The position numbers and the translations under genes were made by a program. DNA of 64,000 nucleotides from Vicia villosa. Taxonomy: Eukaryota; Streptophyta; Magnoliopsida; Fabales; Fabaceae. Positions 21,742 to 33,290 of the stretch are shown one piece after another; positions within the stretch are counted from its first letter, which is position 1, and each line of letters opens with the position of its first letter. The stretch is from contig NC_081182.1 of assembly GCF_029867415.1 (NCBI RefSeq), forward strand, positions 9,430,646 through 9,494,645, written 5' to 3'. The notes under the pieces are model-generated. The model worked only from the letters and a program-made list of their open reading frames with translations, was not told where the DNA came from and searched no databases.

Positions 21742-23655
21742 ATAAGGTGAGTATTTGATTACGTTTATAATTATCAAAGTTTCATAATTGTCTGGTAACA
21801 GAACTATGAAGAAAACTCTAAAACTAGAAAGACATTAAAAACTAACTAAGAAACTAAAGACATTTTTCATTTCATTTGCAATGTTTCAATAACACTACAA
21901 TATATAATGTTACTAGTAGATGACAAACTAAAAGTAAAAAACAATACAAATAAAAAGTACTATTTATATAACTTATCAAATAAACTTAAATACATAAATA
22001 TAATTTTATACTTCATCATCCATGCCCTAAACCACCTCTCAACCATCAATGTTCCATCCCTTCTAATTCCTGTTGCTTTTTAAGCCGATCCTTTTCTAAA
22101 ACCTCTAGTTGTTGCTCCTCTTTCACATCAATCTCTTTAATCTAATTTTCTACTTGAAAAGATTCTTTAAGGACTTCAATTTCGAACTTCAATGTATGTT
22201 TAAAAATCCGGTTTTCTCTGGTGGTCAAGAAGAGTCATGTGAAGTTTCTTTCTCATTTTGCAACTTCAAACCAAAAGAGTTCTCAAAATTTAATTAAATA
22301 CCGCACATAAAAGAAAAATATGTAACTTAATTAAATACTCTAGATAAAAGGAAAATAAAATTCATACTTTATATTTTTTTCCAAAAGCATCATTATGTAA
22401 TTCTCTGTTTTGGCCATCTGAATTTATAGACAACTAGATGAATAACAAATTTAATCAATCTAAAGTTATCAGCATTGTTATCATATATTAAAAGATCTGA
22501 ACAAATGGAATTATATTTCTCATCATAATATAATCATCTCTTTTATGTTTCAGATTGAGTTCGTCCCTTCGAACCACCCGTTCCAGCATGGTTTATTCAT
22601 GATTCCTGACCACTTTTTCCAGATAAATAATGCCTTCAGCCTTCTGCATGTTGTTTATTTCTAATGAAACTAAGTGAAACAAACTCAGCTACGACAAAAT
22701 ATTACTACAAGCTTTGGTTGAAACATTCATACATGTTCTCCATTTCATTCGACGAAATAATGTTCAATATTTCGTGGTAGCTGAGTTCGTCTCACACTGT
22801 TTCATTATATATAAACAACATCCAGAAGGCTAGAGGCATTAATCTGGAAAAAGTGGTCATGAATCATGAACAAGACATGCTGGTAGTTCAAAGGGACGAA
22901 CTCAAGCTGAAGCATAAAAGAGATGATGATATTACGATGAGAAATCTAATTTCTTTTCTTTGAATTATTTTAATTTATGGTAGCAATGCTGATAACTTTA
23001 GATTGATTGAATCAATTTTTCATCTTGTTGTCCACGGATTGAGATGGCCATAACAAAGTAAAAAAGGTTGATTGCAAAATAATGTTTTTGCCAAGAAAAT
23101 AAGTATGAATTTCATTTTCCTTTTATGTACATTATTTAATTAAGTTTTAATGACTCTTTTGGTTTGATGAGTCAGAAATAGAAAGAGGAACTTCACATGG
23201 CTTTTCTTGACCAAAAGAGAAGACCGAATGCTAAACATGCATTAAAGTTGGAAATTGAATTCCTCAAAGGACATTAAAGAGACTGATGTGAAAGAGAAGC
23301 AACAACTAGAGGTTTCAGAAAATGATATGCTTAAAAAACAATAGGAATTAGAAGGGATAGAACATTGATGGTTGAGAGGTTTAATGCGTGGAAGATGGAG
23401 TATAAAATTATATTTAGGTATTTAAGTTTATTTATAAGCTATATAAATAGTACATTTATTCGTATTGTTATTTGTTTTTAGTTTGTCATCCACTAGTCTC
23501 TCATTGAAACATTTGCAAATGAAATAAAAAACGTATTTAGTTTTTAATTTTTTTCTAGTTTTAGTTTTAGAGTTTTCTTCATAGTTTTGTTAGGGTTCAC
23601 CAGACAACTAGGAAACTTTGATAAATTATAAACGTAATTAAATACTCACCTTATT
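21742..23655. repeat. 1.9-kb inverted repeat with FDM/IDN2-like remnants
   Basis: Left arm about 21742-22713 and right arm about 22768-23655 are inverted copies separated by about 55 bp. The outer ends are AAGGTGAGTATTTGATTACG and its complement. Arms differ by many substitutions and small indels, so the structure is old. Read outward from the centre, both arms carry a Lys/Glu-rich coiled coil: LKFEIEVLKE, KEIDVKEEQQLEVLEKD and LKKQQELEGMEH in the left arm; KHALKLEIEFLKGH, KETDVKEKQQLEVSEND and QRDELKLKHKRDDDIT in the right arm. This resembles the coiled coil before the XH domain of FDM/IDN2 proteins, which act in RNA-directed DNA methylation. Stops break the frame in both arms. The family assignment is moderate. 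Confidence 0.7.
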
Positions 23656-23730
23656 AATGAACCTGGCCTAATTGAAGTTGGTTTAGTGTCAAATTTGATA
23701 ATCAATAAATATAATTTAGTTTTGATGTAA

Positions 23731-23912
23731 GGTAATGCTAACTTGTGTCCTAGGAGCACAAGTTAAGAACTAATTGAAGAAAGAATATTTTGGAAATTGT
23801 ACACTAATTTTAGTGAAAGTATAAAATTAACTTTTTATTACTTTTATCAAAATAAATTTTCTATAAGTGAGTTTCTTAACTTGTGCCTTTGGGACACAAG
23901 TTAGCATTACCC
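23731..23912. mobile_element. MITE, 182 bp
   Basis: Near-perfect terminal inverted repeats: GGTAATGCTAACTTGTGTCC...GGACACAAGTTAGCATTACC with extended arms through CACAAGTTAAGAA. The centre is AT-rich and non-coding. The target duplication is not clear. Confidence 0.8.
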
Positions 23913-24962
23913 AACGTACAGAAATGAGAGATGGGACTTCATAATTGTCATAAATGTCATAAATGTAAGAGGAGTCAAATGTATGGGTGCATTAAACTAG
24001 AATTATTAGAAAATAGAATTTCTACTTTGACTAGAAACAACCTATTATCAATTTTTAATGAAAACAATGCACAATTTCAAAGAATTTTTTTTTTCATATT
24101 TAACTCTTAACATGTGCTCTTAGAATTACCCTTATTAGTTTTATACTACTAGTTAGAGATGCGACAGATCCCCGAACTCCATTGATGTGAGACTTTGGAA
24201 CTATAATGAACAAATTATAAAACAATAGAATAAGTTTAAAATGTGAGTCTGCAAAAAACAACAAAAAATATGTAATCAATGTGGAATAGTTATTGTTATC
24301 TTTATATTTCCTATAGTTTTTTCTAACATCTTTATATTTTAAATAGTTTGATTATTTATTTTGTGTTTATCATTTTGAATATAATTTTTAAAACATGGCA
24401 CACATCTCAGTGTATATATATAATCAACATAATTTTAAATGTCTGCAAATTTCTTGACCGATCCACAAGAGGATTGATATTTAGGTCAATGAATGATCTA
24501 GGAAACGAGTGGGTATGAAGAAAAGATGTATGTGTGGACTTCCCTGGGTTTCCCAAGTTGTAGGATTGCGGACATGGGATTTTACCGTGGAACAGAAAGT
24601 CCTCAAAGCCGCTTGAAGCAAAGTGGGCAGACATCAGCAAGTGTGTTCGGACAACCAACATGTTTTTATACTATTTGTGTCAGACACTTTTTACTTTTTT
24701 GAAATTGGGAATCTTTTAGAAGAGTTCAAAAGGTCATGAATAACAAAGTTGTGTTTTCAGAGGCCTAAGATAGTTAGAGACTCTACAGTTTCAACAAACT
24801 GAGCTAATCCCAAGGAGGTACAATAACCCATATAATAATGGATAATGGTATATATTATGAGGAACCTAAGCTTCATTATAAATAGAATTATACACAAACA
24901 TCACAAAGCATCTTAAACTGTTTGATTTAAAAAAATTGCTAACTTATCGGAGGATGATAAAA
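23913..24962. other. intergenic, one unrecognised ORF
   Basis: AT-rich sequence. A minus-strand frame of 84 codons at 24407-24661 has less AT-biased composition than its surroundings (it includes SSGFEDFLFHGKIPCPQSYN) but matches no family I recognise. It may be a decayed exon. No other gene seen. Confidence 0.3.
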
Positions 24963-26408
24963 TGGGACATAATAGTCTTACCTGACAATTTTTTGGGAGT
25001 AAAATTAGATTCTCATAGATGGTTTAGAATTGCTCCCTTCCATGTGGCTTGAAACTTTTCAATAAAATCAGTCTTTGCATCTGATTCTGATGTAAATCCA
25101 ACTGGTCCCACCAAAATTAAGTGATGTACATGCTCAGGGTGCTATATTCAAACTAATAAAATAGTACATCATATTGAATGGTAGGAGAAAGTTATGGAGT
25201 CTTTATCATTTTAAGCAATGCAGCAACAGACTGCTTACCTTGAGCGCGCATATTTGGCAGCAACATAACCACCAAAAGAATGTCCAAATAGTATGAAATT
25301 GCTCAGACTTTTGGCTTTTCTCCATTCCTTAAAAGAATCAATGAACCATGCCTCAGTTTCTGCAAGATGAACAACAAATTTTAAGCAGGTATATAGTGAA
25401 CATAAAGTCGAGCAACAAAGTAAAATTCTAAATTAACTGTAGCATCATATTCTCTCCGGTGACAATGTAAGCATAATTTTTAACTAACCTTCAGTATTTC
25501 TGCATGTGAAATTAGGCCTGCTTGATCCACCCCAACTGCCAAAAAAATAAAAGTTTCAAGGCTTTTAAGTAAAATATACATGCCTCAGTTTGATGAATCC
25601 TCTCCCCTCAAAATTTATAGCCCCTTAAAGGACTGAAACAACATACCTAGTATTAGTAAAGTACCTAACTAAGCTCAAAAAGCATTCAGTCACTCATTTC
25701 AGTTTCCTTGAAACATAAAGTATATATTCCAACAAAGTGTGCTTATACATCTAATTCACCATTCTTCTCTTACAACAGAATGGATCATAATAGCTCAGAA
25801 AAGTACTAGGATGTATAAACATAACTTACCCAAGTTGATCAACAGCAATGGTTCCGAAACGAGAAGCGAGAGCATCAAAATTCCGAAAGAAGAAACCCTG
25901 GGAAGCAGCATATCCATGAACCATAACAAGCATAGGCGAATCAGGTTTACTATCAAAAGTAACCGTGTTGATAAACCGCGGCTCATCGCTGGATGAATGA
26001 AAAACACCCAAATTTATGTTTGGAAAAGTACTTTCAATAACTATCATCCAAATAAATTACATAAAAAAAAACTACCCAAACATAAATCACTTGGAGCAAA
26101 ACTCATTTTAATCAATTTTAATGAGATCTAACCAAACATAACTTTACAAACTTTGATCCAAACATTGCATATTCAGATGAAAGCATACAACAAAACTACC
26201 ATCTATCCGAAGCTCCAAATCAGAGAGTGTGTATGAAATTGATAATATAAAATTAACAGTGTAAAAGAGGGATGAAGAATTGAAATTACTTGACAATGGA
26301 GAGAATGCGTTTCTCGGTGACGATGATGTGAATGTGATCAGTAGAAGTGAGAATCCAACGGAGTGAAGACCAGAAGCTTCTAGATTTGGAGGATGAAGCG
26401 ACGGTCAT
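24963..26408 (-). pseudogene. ABHD5/At4g24160-like alpha/beta hydrolase, decayed
   Basis: Exons on the minus strand match a plant ABHD4/5-type lipid acyltransferase/hydrolase. Exon 1 (26408-26290) begins MTVASSSKSRSFWSSLRWIL. Exon 2 (about 25988-25830) has DEPRFINTVTFDSKPDSP, MVHGYAASQGFFFRNFDALA and the splice QLG/GWGG. Exon 3 (25535-25489) and exon 4 (25359-25239) contain the nucleophile elbow GHSFGG. Exon 5 (about 25150-25000) has HPEHVHHLILVGPVGFTSES. The segment joining exons 1 and 2 (expected substrate-side residues) is missing. A TGA replaces the expected Trp after GAILNHL near 25020. The C-terminal third, with the usual HxxxxD motif and catalytic His, is absent. Non-functional remnant. 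Confidence 0.75.
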
Positions 26409-26824
26409 TTTGCCTAATTTCTTCCGCCATTTTTTTGATAAATATGAATCGCCGGTGTTACAGTAGAATCGATTCTATGGTTCAAAATACGAAGACGGTA
26501 GATTGCGTAGGAAGCAATTCCAAAACGCGCTTAAATTGGAAGTGTGGAAGAGTAAACGTGATTAATTGATTAGTTAATTAGAACCGTGACAAACAGTTCT
26601 TTCTGTGACATTTCTATTAGTAACAGAATCAAGATGAGTTTCGAGAAGCAACTGCTTGCTCAGGCCGTAACGCACATCCATGGGGCAGTCAATAGCGATA
26701 TATTTGGAGAATTTTACTTGCCACCACATTTATACCGGACAGTGCGGGTCTTGACTTTGACTTACTATAGGTCCCACGGTAAAAAAAATAAAAATTAAGC
26801 TCTAATAGAAATTAAGCAATTAAT

Positions 26825-26904
26825 CGTTAGTTGGTCCAATGGTGATTGGCGCCGGATTTGGTAGGGAGAACCACGGTTCGATTTGCTATAAAGCAAAAAT
26901 AAAA
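26825..26904 (+). mobile_element. ultrashort tRNA-derived SINE
   Basis: 80-bp insert between perfect 16-bp direct repeats AAATTAAGCAATTAAT (26809-26824 and 26905-26920). The body has a pol III A-box-like TTAGTTGGTCCA near its start and a B-box-like GGTTCGATTT about 35 bases later, and ends in an A-rich tail (AAAGCAAAAATAAAA). Long target duplications and an A-rich tail indicate LINE-mediated retroposition. The length is near that of the tRNA-related head alone. Confidence 0.75.
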
Positions 26905-27064
26905 AAATTAAGCAATTAATCTTCAATTTTGAATTTTTCTTTTTCTTTTGTTTTAGGGAGAACAGAAGGTTATAATGTAACATTTAAAAAGAAAGAGCGG
27001 TGATAGTGATTGTCATTGGAGATGGCGGCGGTGCAATACTCATTTGATAAAATTGTCCCTCTGC

Positions 27065-27663
27065 TTTCGTAGATGTATTTTCGAAAGTTTTTTTTTTGTT
27101 TAACGTTGTTTTGTTTCGTAAATGTACATACGGAAGCATTTAATGTTATATTCGCGTCAGACTCTTCCTCTCCCCCTTCTTCACTTTCTCATTCTCCAAA
27201 ATCCTACTTTCTCTCAAACTCAAAAAACAAACTGCAAGAAAAGTTCATTTCTTCCTCTCGAGTTCGGTCGAGAACGTCAAAGTCAACTACCAGTACATTC
27301 CAACAAGTTCCAACCTACATTTAATAGGTAAATTTTCGACGTTTTGGGTTATTTTAGAGTTTTTTAAAAATAGAGATTGAATTTGATTTGAAGGTGTAGG
27401 AATGATTGAGTAGTGTTAGAAATAAGGTTTAGTTATAATGTAGGTCTTGTTTAAAGTATAAAATGGATGACCGATCCATTCAAAAGGGGTTTTGAACCCT
27501 CTGCAACAGTGACCAGACACCATTGTTGCGATTGGAAGGTTTCAAAACCTTCCGTAGATGCACCTACGGAAGAGTGGAACGTTGGGTCATTTCGTAGATG
27601 CACCTACAAAAGAAACCCATTTTTTCAAATGTAACATACTTTCGTAGATGCATCTACGGAAGG
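27065..27663. repeat. dispersed palindromic CGTAGATGCATCTACG motif
   Basis: Palindromic units resembling TTCCGTAGATGCATCTACGGAA occur at 27549-27572, 27590-27612 and 27641-27663, with two diverged copies near 27065 and 27115. They lie upstream of the plant-mobile-domain pseudogene and probably belong to the terminal part of the same transposon. Confidence 0.7.
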
Positions 27664-27749
27664 TTCTATGCTGATTGTTTTTCCTTTCTTTTTCTTGTTA
27701 TTAGTACCTAGTAATTTACTCGATTTTATTAAATAACAATGCACACATT

Positions 27750-29933
27750 ATGGCAGACCATCTTGACAGGGTTATACATGAGAGGGTTGCACAGCATGCA
27801 TGCGTGCGGCGTGAACGGATGCGTGTAGTATCACAGGTGGCGGATGGAACTACTTTCCAATACAGGTACCTGATACACCCGATAAACCTGCTACATCTGT
27901 TCCAGTCGAGCCGTCTCCATCCTTTCCAGTTGACGGGCCTTCTTCGTTCGTTCCAGTTGGGAGGGCTACTCCATCTATTACATCATCACGGAGGCCTCGC
28001 GATGATGCAGAGGGTTCCTCACAGATGTCTGCCACCTGCAGACGTCGACGGGGTAGTTCTTCCACATATGTGCATGTGCCAGTGACGGATGCTCCGATGC
28101 TAGTAACGGATGTTGCAGGATCTTCGGTACAACCATCTGCTGAGCTACGCGAGGATGATCCGGTGCTGGAGTTGTTTGGTACCCGCAGGGTCCTATAGAT
28201 TCGTCCCTACTAACAGGGTATACAGATCACTCGACTAGGCATTTCTGGGAGCAGAAGGTAAATTTTCTTTGTTTATTACTTATTATTATTTTTATTCAGA
28301 TAATGACTTTGCTTGAAAATAACAACCCCGCCCAGAAGATTGCTGCTCTCGCGCAACCTAACGAGTCGTGGTTTCGGGATGCACTCGTAGCTTCTAGTTT
28401 GAGCGACCTTTGCACGGTCGGCTACCAGACGATTCATAACGAGATGTTGATGGAATTTGCGGAGAGGTGGAATCCAGAGACCTCGTCCTTTCATCTTACT
28501 CACGGTGAGATCACCATTACTATGGATGATATTGCATGCCGGCTGCATCTACCTATCAGGGGTATCCTACTTAGTCACGGTAGGCTGGCGAAGGAGGAAG
28601 CGATGGAGATGCTGTTAGAGGAGATGGGGGTTGATCCTGATGATGCGCTTGAGGAGGTGGAGAGAACTTGCGGGGCACACGTGAGGTTTCACACCTTGTA
28701 GGGGATATATGATACGGAGCTTACAGCGGCACAACAGGCTGCTGGTGACGAGGCAGAGGCTAATATACACAGAGAGTGGGTGCTGAGATGTTACTTTCTA
28801 TATTTGATAGGCACTTAGCTCTTTGTGGACACGAGCTCTTTCTACACCGACGTCGTTTACCTGACATACTTTTCGGACATTGCACGTGTCCGTAAGTACA
28901 ACTAGGGAGTGGCTACACTAGCCTACACCTACCACCGACTAGGAGAGGGATGCTTGTGGAACACGAGGACTGTGGCTGGTAGTTGTACCCTCTTAGTGGT
29001 AACAAACTTTTATCCTTCTACATTTTCTCAGAGTTTATTATATATTTGTAATAGTATGTTTGATCACCATGTATTTTTTTCAGGCTTGGATACTACAACA
29101 CTTCCCTGATATTATTGGTTGGGGAGAGGTGTCGGGTTACACTGAGGACGTGCCATGTGCTAGAGCCTATGCCCCTCAGAGGGAACCGAGTGCCAAATCC
29201 TAACAAGTTTTGTCTTGACTGCATGGTTGCTAAGGACATCCACTTTGACTACTATGCTGATCACCGTGAGACGGCTCCGTTTGATGAGATCGTTCTATAT
29301 TCTGAATGGTTGGCTGCCACTTCGACCATCATTATCTGTTATCTTCCGGAGCGCGTCATGCATTAGTTCGGCTACCAGCAGACGATACCTCGCCACCCTT
29401 CTGAGTCCGCTCCTATCTCCATGACTCGTCGACACCTAGATGATATCTTTGCAGACTGGGAGCACCATTTAGTTCCTGTCGAGGCTCGGGCGACGACATC
29501 AGAGAGGAACCGGAGCTGCATTGAAGGGTACATCACCTGGAACTACAAAGTGTCCCACTCATACATGCTTCCCACCGCACCTGGATCACCGTCCAAACCA
29601 GCCCACGAGGAGATTCTGTGGGCTCATCAGGCTGAGATGGACCATACTCAGGATGTTCTTCCTCGGTGTCGTGAGATAGTTATTATGACGCGCGCAAGCA
29701 TTGCCGATGGTTTCTTTTCCAATAGATATGCTGGCTTGCGTCTTATGGGGGGTATCCTTACGGTGGCAGAGGGGACATTTTTGTATTGTAGAAACCGTTC
29801 CAGGACAGGTGGGCCACTCGATGCTATAGGAAGAGTAGCTAGTAGACGACGCGGTGGACGTGGAGGCGGTGCTAGAGACAGCAGAGAGGCTCAGGATGAT
29901 TCAAAAGTTATGGCCCATCACTCAAAAACATGA
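27750..29933 (+). pseudogene. plant mobile domain (MAIN-like) transposon gene
   Basis: Plant mobile domain proteins are encoded by MULE-type and some retroelements, with MAIN as the domesticated form. N-terminal exon 27750-28257 is Pro/Ser-rich and frameshifted. Exon 2 (about 28303-29009) starts MTLLENNNPAQKIAALAQPN and contains MEFAERWNPETSSFHLTHGE, ITITMDDIACRLHLPIRG, then in-frame stops after VRFHTL and before LFVDTS. Exon 3, from 29084 after TTTTTTCAG, has AWILQHFPDIIGWGEVSGYT, VPNPNKFCLDCMVAKDIHFD and YSEWLAATSTIIICYLPERV, a stop, and an intact frame 29421-29933 ending in an Arg/Gly-rich tail (RRRGGRGGGARD). At least four disablements. Confidence 0.8.
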
Positions 29934-30778
29934 ACTTTGTCAATTAAAGCCTTATGCATTTCTCAAAATTTTCCAACTTCTGACGATCATAACTCGCTCA
30001 ATTTTTATTCTATGAAAGTGTTATAGTACTTTTTGGAAAGCTCAAGATGTCCTCTATAAGCCACTTTGGAATCTTTTTTGCATTTGGAGATTTTATCTTG
30101 ATGATATTTGTTTTGACAAAAAACAGCTTTTGTGAACCTTTAAAAGGACCTGTAATGTTTTGGCTCATATATCTCAAATGAAGCATTTTTGGCCTTGGCT
30201 TTATAGCGGCAAAGTTGTAGAGAATTCAATTTCCTTTAAAATAGGCTTTGATTGGGAAATTTCTGATGTTCCATGTGAAAGTTATGGCTGGTCAAAGTTG
30301 GATTGACTTTTCTCCTTAAAACCCTAATTTCGAAACTTTTTCCGTTGATGATTTTTTAGCTTTTCCTGATGAATCATGACCAAACTTTGATCAAATGATG
30401 AATGTGACTTTAAGATATTGATGTTGACCAAAAATCAGGAGTTTTGACTGTAATTTGACCATAGTTGACTTTTAGGTCAAGCTGATCGACTGTTGACTTC
30501 TGAGCAATTAACCGAGTAATCTTGTGAATCAAGGCTTGAAAATTAGTATGTGGGTTCTTTGAAACATATAAGAAGCTATGAAATCCACTTGAGGTCTTAG
30601 AACCTGATTTTTTTTCTTTGAAAGAAGCAAAACGCTAGTTGTGGGTTGATTGCTTAGGAGAGGGTTTGTCTACCCAACCCTTGAGGGAAATCTTGAGTAT
30701 GGAGGTGTATAGGAATCTGAGGAGGCTGCTTGAGCCAGAATATCTTGAAATATAGTGGGCAAATTTTGGGGTATGACA
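29905..30778 (-). repeat. Ogre-like gypsy LTR fragment
   Basis: On the minus strand an LTR starts at 30778 with TGTCATACCCCAAAATTTGC, typical of Ogre/Tat-type elements of legumes. It runs to about the end of the mobile-domain gene at 29905-29933, with repeated GTTGAC/TTTGAC motifs. Only about 870 bp are present and the 3' end is not a clear CA, so it is truncated. It interrupts the second mobile-domain gene. Confidence 0.65.
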
Positions 30779-31755
30779 CCAGGTTTATAGTTTTTTATTT
30801 TCTCGCTTGCAGATCCTAAACTCTCATATAAACCTGCTAAAAGAAGTTCACTTAAACATATTTTTCGACCAACATGTAATTGGTTAGCAAGAGTCAGGAA
30901 TCTCTTTGCAACTTGCAAGGATTTACACCAAAAGACGAATTTAGATAACCATATACCTAAGAATGCTATGTGTTCTACATCGGAAACGGTTTCTTCTTGA
31001 GTATGGTAAAAATTAATGTCAGAACTGAAAGCAGCATTCTTGACGGTAAATCCGATTAAGTTATCATTATCCTGATAAGGGTCAAAGGTTTCTCTTGCTG
31101 GAGGAAGTCCAGAAATGGCAGCGATGTCAAAATATGGGAGTTATCATTCCACATGGGAGGTGGAAAGTGTTATATGTACTGTCCCAAAAGTACAAGCTAG
31201 ATAACAACAAAGGTTGACGATAACTAAACCCTAGTCTTGACATTTGAATCAGGTCGAAAATACCTAATTCTTTCCAAAGTGAAACCTTTTGGGTTTCAAC
31301 TCTATCTAACCAAGATAAATATGATTTATCTAAAGATGGACAATAGCGAAATGGCCTAAAGTTGTCTGTAATATAGTCTAGTTGAAAGGCTTCTCTCGTT
31401 CCCCTGTTCGAATCAGCAGATTGCTAGGTTGAACCTTTTTTCTTGGAAGAATTGGTTTTGTTCACTATGGGTTTTGTGTCAAAGTGACATGGAAAAATTT
31501 TACGCATTTTTCCAGATGACCTTCTGGGGATAACGGTCCTAAAAACCCTAATGTACTTTCAGAAAGAAGAGATGGAATCATTACCTGAGAAGCCATGATA
31601 ATTCTTTGTTCTTTCGTAAGTTTTGGGGGTGTGATGTTCTCCCGATTTCCAGTAGTCACGATCTTGCTTGTTGGAGTAGGGTGAGGACCAGAACTCTTTG
31701 AGGAGCCAATGTCTGTGGTTTGCTTTAGTTTCTTTGATTGCTTATCAGAAGGCAT
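30779..31755 (-). pseudogene. aminotransferase-like plant mobile domain gene, truncated
   Basis: ATG at 31755, Lys/Ser/Thr-rich start, then SLLSESTLGFLGPLSPEGHL, a stop after VTLTQNP, and continuing homology: YLSWLDRVETQKVSLWKELG, IFDLIQMSRLGFSYRQPLLL, TYNTFHLPCGMITPIFFDIA, VSDVEHIAFLGIWLSKFVF, SLQVAKRFLTLANQLHVGRK. This is the longer 'aminotransferase-like' branch of plant mobile domain proteins, different from the one at 27750-29933. The 3' end is replaced by an Ogre-type LTR at 30778. Stops and frame changes make it non-functional. Confidence 0.75.
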
Positions 31756-32087
31756 GGTGATTTTTAGGGTTTTGTTTTTTTAAAAAAAGGAGTTTCTGGA
31801 AAAGAGTTGCAGAGATTGTAAGGGAGAAGGAAGTTTAAAGACAAAGTTGTGTAAAAAGAGAGGTTTGAGGTAATGATGGGCTTTTATAGAGTCAGCTCAC
31901 AAAGAGTAGGTTGCATTCGTCAGAAGTCTTGGGTCACGTGTCAGCCGTTTTAAAGGACAGCTGTGAGTTCACTGTTTAGTTTCCTCGAGAGTGGGAAGTT
32001 ATGATGAATAATAACTGCACGCACGTCTCGATGAGAAATTTTAGAAAAGTAAACCACGATTGATTGACAATTATTACTGTAGGACTG
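31756..32087. other. flank of the mobile-domain pseudogene
   Basis: Likely promoter/leader side of the minus-strand gene at 30779-31755; continues after the solo LTR at 33547. No gene seen. Confidence 0.4.
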
Positions 32088-32459
32088 TGTCATACCCCAA
32101 ATTTGACCCACTAAGACTTGTCCCTTCTTATTGGCGCATCATTTAAAATATGTATGTATTTAAATATATAAGTATATAAGTGTGACCAAGATTATAAAAT
32201 GGGGGTGTGCATTAAATAAAAGTGTGTATTTAATTGGGCTTATTATTCATAAAATATGAGGCCCCATTTCAAATTTCAAAATTCAAAATTATTTTTAAGC
32301 TTGGATTTTATAAACTTCCTTGGTTTATTTACAATAGTTTTGGATTTTGTAATTATTTATTTAAAAATATAATAGTTTATTTGTAAATTATTTGTATTTT
32401 AAATAGAAAATATTTGCCTATGCTTTATACACTTTCAATTGACTTTTTATTTCAAATAA

Positions 32460-32520
32460 ATAACATAGAACAATTGGTAAGGAAGCAAGGCTTGGAAACA
32501 AAAGGTCACGGATTCGAATC
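32460..32520 (+). other. tRNA-like promoter motif within the solo LTR
   Basis: CAATTGGTAAGGAAGCAAGG and, 30 bases on, GGATTCGAATCTTG resemble pol III A and B boxes. No foldable tRNA was found; it may be an old SINE piece incorporated in the LTR. Confidence 0.35.
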
Positions 32521-32814
32521 TTGCTTAGTGCATTTTGGATATGGGTTATTTCCTTCTATGGATTTTTAACCTAATTTCCATCTCTATAAAAAGGGGTCTT
32601 GGCAACCCTAAAAAATGACATTTTTTTACTTCACGTACAATTTTCACACATTCACAACACACAATTTTTTTCATGTTGTTTCACTATGCTTCTCTTCTCC
32701 CTCCGAGGGTTTGTCTTAGGGTTGTCTTGAACAACCATAATCCGCCGTTGTCGATTAACTGACAACGGCCGACAAACCCTTTCCCCTTTTCAAACTCAAT
32801 CTCAAATTCAAACC

Positions 32815-33290
32815 TTTTGGCCGATGATTAATCTTTGAGGCCTCCCTTTCTTAAAACTTTTTTAAAACATTTGGCCAATGATGATAACTGAGGCCTCCCC
32901 TCTTTTCAAAAATGTTTTTTCTTCGTTTAATACATATTTTAGCTAATGATTTCGTATGCTCTAAAAAAATATTCATTTTGGCCAATGATTTCTATGAGGC
33001 CTGCTTTTTTTTAAGATGTTTATTTTGGCCAATGATTTCTATGAGGCTCCTTTTTAAAAAACTTTATTTTGGCCAATGATGATACATTGAGGCCCATTAT
33101 TTTTGTTACAATTTCGTTTACTTTCCTTTTTGGCATTTGACTATTGTTGTCTCGATCTGACAATGGCCCTATCTTATTTTTGTGACCATTGTTGTTTCAA
33201 TCTGACAACGGTCTATATTTTTTACTATCCATGGTTTTTGGCCTTTAGTCATTGTTATCTCGATCTTACAGTGACTCTATTAAAATCTTT
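32815..33290 (+). repeat. degenerate tandem repeats inside the solo LTR
   Basis: About six units built on TTTTGGCCAATGATTTCTAT followed by GAGGCC and a T/A run (32815-33095), then three units built on CATTGTTGTCTCGATCTGAC with AATGG/AACGG (33125-33280). Confidence 0.7.

Noticed and set aside
28903..29109. 66-codon frame crossing 28982-29083
   Set aside because: Reads through an apparent intron of the mobile-domain pseudogene.
32460..32520. tRNA gene
   Set aside because: B-box-like sequence only; no acceptor stem or full cloverleaf could be found.
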